A stretch of DNA of 6,273 nt from Deltaproteobacteria bacterium. GTDB lineage: Bacteria > Myxococcota > Polyangia > Haliangiales > Haliangiaceae. The stretch lies in the NCBI GenBank assembly GCA_018262455.1, contig JAGSPR010000395.1, positions 1 through 6,273 on the forward strand, written 5' to 3'. Under the pieces are notes generated by a model. That model made no database searches and had not been told where the DNA came from. It saw only the letters and a program-made list of their open reading frames with translations. Shown in pieces: positions 1 through 4,687 of the stretch; position 1 is the stretch's first letter, and each line of letters starts with the position of its first letter. The position numbers and the translations under genes are program-made.

Positions 1-68
1 CCCGCGCCGGCTACAGGCAGAGAATCATTGCGCCGTGCCTTGGCCCACTGCTTGCTGATGGGGCGGGC
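1..68. other. Left-edge segment, coding status unclear
   Basis: This stretch before the first gene is less GC-biased than the rest. All frames inspected give only about 70 % G/C at third codon positions, against nearly 90 % in the neighbouring gene. The + frame of the next gene stays open to the edge. A second + frame runs from the edge to a TGA at 70-72, which would overlap the ATG at 69 in an ATGA arrangement. On the minus strand a frame starting at a GTG near 78-83 reads off the edge as VEIHARPISKQWAKARR and onward. None can be confirmed in so few bases. It may simply be the 5' regulatory region of the first gene. Confidence 0.3.
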
Positions 69-530
69 ATGAATCTCCACCACGCGATGATCAGCGCGGC
101 CGTGCTGGCCGGGGGCTGCACCATTGGACTCGAGCAGGACTTCGAGGTCCGGCCTGGCTCGGCGATCACCGACGGCACCAACGACGTGTTGTTCCAGCTC
201 GAGAATGTGGGCGGCAACGCACCGGAGTCGTTCGAGTACTTTCGCGTCGAGATCGACGATGCTCCGACGGATGGCGGACTGTTCGCGCGAGGCGACGACG
301 GGCCGGTGACGCTCGAGCTGGTCGAGGATGGCGGCACGGTCGGCGTGGTCGACCCGGGCGATGTCATCCGCGTGGTCGAACGGCCGGACGGAATGAACCT
401 GTCCATCTCGGATCGTGGACGCAGCAAGCACATCAACGTCATGTTGCTCGGACCGAACCAGCGGTCGTCGGATGCGTTGACCCGCAGCTGGCAGACCGTG
501 TGGACTTCTCCCTGGACCGTCGGCGAGTAG
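69..530 (+). CDS. Small predicted lipoprotein, unknown function
   Basis: This is a 153-residue protein I do not recognise. Residues 1-16 are a short hydrophobic leader (MISAAVLAGG) ending at Cys17, a weak lipobox (L-A-G-G-C), so it is probably a lipoprotein exported by Sec and processed by signal peptidase II. Only histidines, no Lys/Arg, precede the hydrophobic core, which is unusual. The mature part is acidic and looks all-beta (DGTNDVLFQLENVGG, then GTVGVVDPGDVIRVVE), with Gly/Asp turns. The pattern vaguely recalls the beta-sandwich of archaeal-type pilin/flagellin proteins, but I would not assign that family. Third codon positions are about 87 % G/C, supporting real coding. The ATG at 69 follows a G-rich stretch (GGGGCGGGC). 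The frame is open to the window edge, so a longer N-terminus is possible. It lies 66 bases before the oxygenase gene. Confidence 0.7.
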   Translation: MNLHHAMISAAVLAGGCTIGLEQDFEVRPGSAITDGTNDVLFQLENVGGNAPESFEYFRVEIDDAPTDGGLFARGDDGPVTLELVEDGGTVGVVDPGDVIRVVERPDGMNLSISDRGRSKHINVMLLGPNQRSSDALTRSWQTVWTSPWTVGE

Positions 531-553
531 CGACCGCGCGATCGCCAGCGGGT

Positions 554-565
554 GACCCGCGGGTC
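554..565. promoter_or_regulatory. 12-bp perfect palindrome upstream of the oxygenase gene
   Basis: GACCCGCGGGTC is its own reverse complement. It overlaps a second dyad at 548-560 (GCGGGT-G-ACCCGC), so two palindromes share the ACCCGC half. They lie between the stop of the first gene (530) and the ATG at 597. No T-run follows, so a terminator is unlikely. A protein-binding site is possible, although G/C palindromes arise easily at this base composition. Confidence 0.25.
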
Positions 566-596
566 GGTCGGGCGCGGTAACGTTCCCCGTCGCCCC

Positions 597-1472
597 ATGA
601 ATCCAAGCCTCGACGCGCTGACGCACCCTCGCCCCCGGTCGGAGCTCGTTGCGAGCTGGCACGCCAATGAACCGTTCGTGGTGCACGGGCTGAAGGACTC
701 GGTGGCAGCCCTGACGCGGCTTCCATTCCTGGACTCGCTGGACGTGTTGTTGAAGTCGTGGCCCGACGAGGTCCGGGTGAACCTGCCCGATCGCCAGGAC
801 GAGGCGAGCTCGATCTCGGCGTCCACGCAGGACGCGCGCAAGCTGTTCGCGAACGGCATGGCGTTGCTGTTCAACGACGTCCAGGCGATCTCGCCGGTGC
901 TCGGGGAGTGGCTCGAGGCCATTCGCAGGGATCTCGGGGTGTCGGCGCTGACGCAGGGCCGCTGCCTCGTCTATGCAACGCCCGCGGGGCAAGGCACCGC
1001 GCCTCACTTCGACCAGAACCTGAACTTCGTGTTGCAGCTGCATGGCACCAAGACGTGGTTGGTTGGCCCCAATCACCACGTGCGCAACCCGCTGACCCGA
1101 CACACCATGGGCTTGCCACTCGACCCCGAGCTCGAGACCTACGCGAGCCTGCCGATGCCTCACGCCATGGCCACCGACAGTCGGTCGATCGTGCTCGAGC
1201 CCGGCTCGCTGGTGTTCGTCCCACCTGGCTGCTGGCACTCCACGCACGCTGCGACCGATGCCCTGTCGCTCAACTTCACCTACACCGCGCCGGCCTGGCT
1301 CGATGTGTTCATGGCGGCGCTGCGGAGCCGGCTGGCCGTGTCGAGTGAATGGCGCGAGACCGCAGTTCCCGCGCGCGTCGAGCGGCTCGACGCCCTGCTG
1401 CGGGAGCTGGCTCTCGACGTCCCCGAGTGGCAAGCCGCCGACATCCTCGCGGTCACCGAGTCCGAGCGCTGA
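597..1472 (+). CDS. JmjC/cupin-type Fe(II)/2-oxoglutarate-dependent oxygenase
   Basis: Predicted 291-residue cytoplasmic hydroxylase of the cupin_4/JmjC class, related to ribosomal oxygenases (YcfD, MINA53, NO66), which hydroxylate protein side chains using O2 and 2-oxoglutarate. The core is clear: HFDQNLNFVLQLHGTKTW supplies the metal ligands His137 and Asp139 and the family's GxKxW strand, with Lys152 a candidate 2-oxoglutarate contact. PPGCWHSTHA supplies the third ligand, His214, after a typical EPGSLVFVPPG strand. A helical region of about 55 residues follows. At 291 residues it is shorter than YcfD-type enzymes and shows no obvious C-terminal winged helix, so the substrate cannot be inferred. 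I chose the ATG at 597. An in-frame GTG at 552 would add 15 residues (MTRGSVGRGNVPRRP) but starts next to the palindromes. Neither start has a good Shine-Dalgarno sequence. The gene is co-directional with its two neighbours but separated by 66 and 88 bases. Confidence 0.88.
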   Translation: MNPSLDALTHPRPRSELVASWHANEPFVVHGLKDSVAALTRLPFLDSLDVLLKSWPDEVRVNLPDRQDEASSISASTQDARKLFANGMALLFNDVQAISPVLGEWLEAIRRDLGVSALTQGRCLVYATPAGQGTAPHFDQNLNFVLQLHGTKTWLVGPNHHVRNPLTRHTMGLPLDPELETYASLPMPHAMATDSRSIVLEPGSLVFVPPGCWHSTHAATDALSLNFTYTAPAWLDVFMAALRSRLAVSSEWRETAVPARVERLDALLRELALDVPEWQAADILAVTESER

Positions 1473-1560
1473 CGCGCAGCCGCCCTCATCGCCTGGCCGG
1501 TCGTGGCCTTCGCGCAGCGAGTAAGGGCAACCCCGATCACGTCACTCGTGTCAGACTCGG
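1473..1560. other. Intergenic gap between oxygenase and TonB-like genes
   Basis: These 88 bases hold no recognisable sigma70 boxes, no hairpin with a T-run and no strong ribosome binding site. The only local symmetry is a weak CACG-n5-CGTG dyad around 1539-1551. Enough room exists for a separate promoter, so co-transcription of the two genes is not assured. Confidence 0.4.
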
Positions 1561-2772
1561 GTGCACGTGCGCGGGCTCGTGGTGTCGGTGATGGTTCATG
1601 CCGCGATCGTGGGATTCGTGGTGTGGCCACGCGACGTGATCGATCCGTTGCGAACGGCCAGCGATCCAGCGCAACCAGCGTCGCTACCGATCGAGGTCGT
1701 GATGCTCGACCCGGTGATGCCCGCCCCCCCGGGGATCGAGCTCGCGGTGGTCCAGGATGCACCGGCGGCCGCGCCGTCACGCACCCCTACCACCAGCCAC
1801 GGATCGGGGAGTGCGAACCTCGCGTCGTCGCGGACCGCCGGCAGCGAGCTCCCCGGCAGCGCGCTTGGCAACGAGCCCGGACCGCCTGGCCCGCCTGGCC
1901 CGCCTGGCCCGCCCGAAGAGACGCTGACGATGCGCGGGCGGCGCCACGACCTGACGCTGTCCTCGGAGGCGCTGGCGCGGATCGTGGTCGACAAGCCCAT
2001 CGCGGAGCCGGTGAAGCCGACCGGCCAGCTCAAGCAAGCGGGCGCCGAGCAGGAGCACGACGACGCGGTGATGACGATGCGCGTCCATGGGGACGGCACC
2101 GTCACGATCAAGGACAAGGCCGACCTCGACGTCCACGTCCGGACCAAGCTGCCGACCCGCGGCAACTTGCTCGCGCTCGGGCGCTCGCTCGACGCGTGGT
2201 CCCGCGATCCGTACGCCCAGCGCAACGTGGGCACCATGCAGGATCTGCCGCGCCACATGACGGCGGTGCCGGGCGCGTGCGACCGGTTCGGCGACCCGAT
2301 GTGTGGCTCGCCGGAGCCCGGTGCGCCACAGCATGCCGATGACGACGAGGGTGGGTTCATCCCGCTGATCTCGTTGTTCGGCAAGTTCGACATCACGGCG
2401 TACCTGCACCGCAAGTTCATCGGCGACCCGTACGCCTCGCGCAAGCTGAAGGTGCTCGACACCACGCGCGCCGAGCGCGTCGCGCAAGGCACCGTGTTTC
2501 GCGCCCAGCAGCGCGCCCGCAGCGCCGAGCTGATCCACCGCAACCTCGAAGCGATGTGGCAGGCGATCGCGTCACCGATCGCGCGACGCGAGGCGCTGTT
2601 CACGTTGTGGGACGAGTGCACCGAGGACGAGTCCGGAGCCCGCGCCCGCGCGATGGTGATCGGCTGGATCCGCGCGCATGTGCCGGCGGGGGCGCCGGAT
2701 GCGTTCACCACCGACGAGATCGCGCGGTTCGATGCACGCCGGTCGTCACAGGCTCACTTCGAGCCGTACTGA
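1561..2772 (+). CDS. TonB-like membrane-anchored periplasmic protein with (GPP)4 tract
   Basis: This 403-residue protein has a TonB/TolA-style N-terminus: a very short cytoplasmic start and one membrane anchor at about residues 5-22 (LVVSVMVHAAIVGFVVW), with the Ser/His pattern typical of TonB-type anchors. A Pro/Ala/Ser-rich periplasmic linker (about 30-120) follows and includes four exact Gly-Pro-Pro triplets at 107-118. Residues 165-195 look like beta strands (MTMRVHGDGTVTIKDKADLD). Cys240 and Cys248 could form a disulfide. From about 265 there is a helical, charged module (FGKFDITAYLHRKFIGDPYA, then VLDTTRAERVAQG) rich in Arg/Ala, ending AHFEPY. I see no standard TonB C-terminal domain, so coupling to an outer-membrane receptor is not shown. 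The start is a GTG with weak Shine-Dalgarno support. Another GTG at 1567 would also work. The stop lies six bases from that of the convergent gene. Automated annotation might call it 'energy transducer TonB', but only the anchor supports that. Confidence 0.75.
   Translation: MHVRGLVVSVMVHAAIVGFVVWPRDVIDPLRTASDPAQPASLPIEVVMLDPVMPAPPGIELAVVQDAPAAAPSRTPTTSHGSGSANLASSRTAGSELPGSALGNEPGPPGPPGPPGPPEETLTMRGRRHDLTLSSEALARIVVDKPIAEPVKPTGQLKQAGAEQEHDDAVMTMRVHGDGTVTIKDKADLDVHVRTKLPTRGNLLALGRSLDAWSRDPYAQRNVGTMQDLPRHMTAVPGACDRFGDPMCGSPEPGAPQHADDDEGGFIPLISLFGKFDITAYLHRKFIGDPYASRKLKVLDTTRAERVAQGTVFRAQQRARSAELIHRNLEAMWQAIASPIARREALFTLWDECTEDESGARARAMVIGWIRAHVPAGAPDAFTTDEIARFDARRSSQAHFEPY
1879..1914 (+). repeat. 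9-bp tandem repeat encoding (Gly-Pro-Pro)4
   Basis: Four consecutive 9-bp units of the form GGCCCGCCT, the first and last each with one base change, encode Gly-Pro-Pro four times inside the TonB-like protein. This is collagen-like in sequence, but four triplets are too few for a stable triple helix on their own. A rigid linker segment is more likely. Confidence 0.85.
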
Positions 2773-2778
2773 GCTCGC

Positions 2779-3813
2779 TCAGGCGCTTGCGGCCAGCGCG
2801 TTTGCCGAGTCGGCCGCGGACTCGGCGAGCGCTTCACCCTCGGTGAAGAACCGGAGCTCCGCGCTGGAGTAGGGGAGGGGGGGCGGGATCGTCCCCCGCG
2901 CGGACGGCGCGTTCGCGGCGCGCGGGCGCGCCGGGGGTGGGGGGGCTGCCGCTTGTTCGACGATCATGGCGGGCCGCCGCCGGCGGGTCTCGAGCAACAC
3001 GGGCTCGTCGTGGTCCGGGAGGTCCGAGAAGTCGTCCAGCTCGTCGAGCGAGTTGCCGGTGCGCAGGTAGATCGCGAGCGCGCGCGTGGTGATCACGAGG
3101 GGCACGGTCGCCACCACCATGAACAGCACGGTGTACGCGGACGCCGCGATCACGACCGCGGTGAGGTGGTCCATGATGGCCACGGGGAGCTCGCCGTCGA
3201 TGCTCGTCGCGTAGTAGTAGGAGACGAGCCCGAACGCGGCCCAGCCCCCGATCTGCGCGATCGCGGTGGACACGTTGGCGCGCAACCACAGGTGGCGCCC
3301 CCGGAGCTTGCGACTCGCGGAGGCGAAGAACGCGAGGTGGAGGAGGTGGCCGACGAGGTAGCACGCGGTGAACGCGAGGGCTGGACCTGGCGACGCGTCC
3401 GACCCGGCGACCGCGTCCGACAGCCGCAGCAGCCCGACGAGTCCGAAGCTCGCGAACCCGCCGAACATCACGAGGGCCCGGGCGCGCCGGACACCGTAGC
3501 GATCGCAGATCAGCGCCACCATCACGAACGACAGCGGGAACGCGAGCACGCCGATCGGGAGCAGCATCGCCTCGGGCAGCTCCTGGCCCGTCCATGCCGC
3601 GATCGACGACGTCACATCGATCATCCCGGCTGCCTGGCCGCCGGCCTGGAGCACGATCATGGCGGCGGTGACGATCAGGAAGGTCCCGGCCAGCACCAGG
3701 AATGTGCCCTCGCGCCGGCCGTGCAGCCGCGCTGGCGAGAGGACCTCGCGCAGCGGGAACTCGCGTTGTCGCGACGGCAGCAACCAGCGATCGGAGGTGG
3801 ACGGGGTGGGCAT
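2779..3813 (-). CDS. Six-helix membrane protein, VUT/YhhQ-like, with Pro-rich cytoplasmic tail
   Basis: Predicted 344-residue inner-membrane protein. Hydrophobic segments lie at about residues 37-57, 82-104, 112-130, 145-165, 182-202 and 213-243. FPLSF (92-96) followed by CDRYGVRRAR (103-112) resembles the VUT/YhhQ (queuosine-precursor transporter) signature, in which an acidic residue precedes 'yG.krA'. Six helices suit that family, but the usual Asp/Glu pair is not intact, so the assignment is tentative and the substrate unknown. A tail of about 95 residues extends past the core: acidic (DELDDFSDLPDHDEP), then basic (RRRRP), then Pro/Ala-rich, ending in a small Ala/Ser/Glu helix. Such a tail is not part of ordinary YhhQ. 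I chose the ATG at 3813, preceded by GGTGAG four bases upstream. Another ATG at 3849 would add 12 residues but lies inside the dyad. Frames further upstream run into the divergent gene. Confidence 0.75.
   Translation of the reverse strand: MPTPSTSDRWLLPSRQREFPLREVLSPARLHGRREGTFLVLAGTFLIVTAAMIVLQAGGQAAGMIDVTSSIAAWTGQELPEAMLLPIGVLAFPLSFVMVALICDRYGVRRARALVMFGGFASFGLVGLLRLSDAVAGSDASPGPALAFTACYLVGHLLHLAFFASASRKLRGRHLWLRANVSTAIAQIGGWAAFGLVSYYYATSIDGELPVAIMDHLTAVVIAASAYTVLFMVVATVPLVITTRALAIYLRTGNSLDELDDFSDLPDHDEPVLLETRRRRPAMIVEQAAAPPPPARPRAANAPSARGTIPPPLPYSSAELRFFTEGEALAESAADSANALAASA
2832..2848. terminator. Perfect 7-bp stem, 3-base loop near the convergent gene ends
   Basis: CTTCACC-CTC-GGTGAAG forms a tight hairpin 60 bases past the stop of the + strand TonB-like gene, inside the last codons of the minus-strand membrane protein (FFTEGE). 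There is no T-run on either side, so intrinsic termination is doubtful. It may still mark the 3' end of the + transcript, because the six-base gap between the two stops leaves no room for a terminator. Confidence 0.25.
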
Positions 3814-3835
3814 CTGGCTCACCAGACCACAGGTT

Positions 3836-3856
3836 GGCGCACATGCCATGTGGGCC
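3836..3856. promoter_or_regulatory. 21-bp operator-like dyad in the divergent intergenic region
   Basis: The two arms GGCgCACATG and CATGTGgGCC flank a single central C at 3846. Nine of ten positions per arm are complementary, and the inner CACATG-C-CATGTG is perfect. The dyad lies in the 106-base region between two divergent genes, 22 bases upstream of the minus-strand ATG (3813) and 63 bases upstream of the + strand ATG (3920). Size and position suit a homodimeric regulator, but no regulator gene is present in the window. This is an inference from symmetry only. Confidence 0.4.
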
Positions 3857-3919
3857 AGGTCACGTTCCGGGACCGGCGCCACGACATCCGAGCCCTGCTC
3901 GCGTGCTAGACCTGCGGCC

Positions 3920-4687
3920 ATGTTCACGACGCGCTTGCTGGCGGGCATTGCACTCTCGACTGTCCTGGCGGCCGGCTGCACCAGGGACCAACCGCAATCC
4001 TCGGTGGCGACCCGGCCGCCATCGACCGCCGCGGCCGATCCGACACCCGGCGTGGCGGCGCGTGGACCTGCCGCGGACACCGCGTCGGCCACCATCCTCG
4101 AGACGATGGACTCGGGTGGCTACACGTACGCGAAGATCGACCGCGGGGGCGAGCAGGTGTGGGCCGCCGGCCCCGAGACCAAGCTCGCGGTGGGCGCCCA
4201 GCTCGGTGCGCTCGACGGGACCGTGATGACCGACTTCCGCAGCAACACGCTCAATCGCACGTTCGATCGGATCCTGTTCGTCAGCCGCTGGCCCGTGACG
4301 GGCGCCAGCCCCGCCCCCACCCCGACGACGCCGAGCCCGACCACGCCGGCCCCGATCACGCCGGCCGAGAAGATCGCGCCGGCGACCGGAGGCAAGACGA
4401 TCGCGCAGGTGTTCGATGGCAAGGCCGCGCTGACCGGCAAGTCGGTCGTGGTGCGTGGCAAGGTCACCAAGTTCAACGCCGGGATCCTGGGCCGCAACTG
4501 GATCCACCTCCAGGATGGCACCGGCACCGACGGCACCAACGACCTGACGTTCACCACCGCACCGACGGCGGCGGCGGTCGCGGTCGGCGACGTCATCGTG
4601 GTGCGTGGCACGGTCGCGATCGACAAGGATTTCGGCGGTGGCTACAGCTACCCCGTGATCGTCGAAGACGCGGCGATCACGAAGTAG
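3920..4687 (+). CDS. Lipoprotein with two OB-like domains (NrfJ-related)
   Basis: This 255-residue lipoprotein has a signal peptide at residues 1-19 (RLLAGIALSTVLAAG) and a lipobox Cys20. Thr at +2 suggests the outer membrane by the E. coli rule. After a low-complexity spacer, domain 1 (about 57-123) has the pattern ETMDSGGYTYAKID, QVWAAGP, then LNRTFDRILFVS. I recognise this as the NrfJ-related OB-like family common in delta-type proteobacteria. A Pro/Thr linker (129-150) of near-repeated PTTPSP/PAPITP units leads to domain 2 (about 158-254), also OB-like: VVVRGKVTKFNAGILGRNW, HLQDGTG, VGDVIVVRGTV, FGGGYSYPVIVED. In relatives these modules are often annotated 'DNA-binding' or 'nitrite reductase-related', without solid function. 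No haem motif or enzyme motif is visible. The ATG at 3920 is the only start giving a signal peptide. It has no Shine-Dalgarno sequence. A TAGACC hexamer seven bases before the ATG could indicate leaderless transcription. The last 11 bases overlap the convergent gene. Confidence 0.85.
   Translation: MFTTRLLAGIALSTVLAAGCTRDQPQSSVATRPPSTAAADPTPGVAARGPAADTASATILETMDSGGYTYAKIDRGGEQVWAAGPETKLAVGAQLGALDGTVMTDFRSNTLNRTFDRILFVSRWPVTGASPAPTPTTPSPTTPAPITPAEKIAPATGGKTIAQVFDGKAALTGKSVVVRGKVTKFNAGILGRNWIHLQDGTGTDGTNDLTFTTAPTAAAVAVGDVIVVRGTVAIDKDFGGGYSYPVIVEDAAITK
4677..4687. other. 11-base tail-to-tail overlap of two convergent genes
   Basis: TCACGAAGTAG contains the TAG stop of the + strand OB-domain lipoprotein (4685-4687) and, read on the other strand, the TGA stop of the coiled-coil protein (4677-4679). 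Each gene's final codons lie inside the other's stop region, so no intergenic terminator can exist here. Confidence 0.85.

Noticed and set aside
1..83. Minus-strand gene running off the left edge (VEIHARPISKQWAKARR...)
   Set aside because: The peptide looks protein-like but covers under 28 codons, has weak third-position bias and depends on a GTG inside the next gene. It cannot be supported without more sequence.
11..922. Long minus-strand open frame (303 codons) across the first lipoprotein and the oxygenase
   Set aside because: Its product is a Ser/Thr/Pro/Arg-rich string without domain-like patterns. It spans two genes with clear coding signatures on the other strand, one with an intact catalytic triad.
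1503..2342. 279-codon + strand frame overlapping the TonB-like gene
   Set aside because: It is an Arg/Ala/Gly/Pro-rich shadow with no domain pattern, and it overlaps a frame with a clear membrane anchor and longer coherent sequence.
2953..3909. 318-codon + strand open frame opposite the six-helix membrane protein
   Set aside because: It is a His/Arg/Glu-rich, low-complexity shadow of a frame that encodes six plausible membrane helices.
3883..3913. Possible sigma70 promoter (GACATC and TAGACC about 18 bases apart)
   Set aside because: Both boxes match the consensus poorly. It is mentioned only as a possible leaderless start for the OB-domain lipoprotein, not listed as a promoter.
3814..4095. 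Upstream extension of the membrane protein to a start at 4095
   Set aside because: It would overlap the signal peptide and first domain of the divergent lipoprotein by 176 bases. The extension is Ala/Gly-rich shadow sequence, and the ATG at 3813 has a better ribosome binding site.
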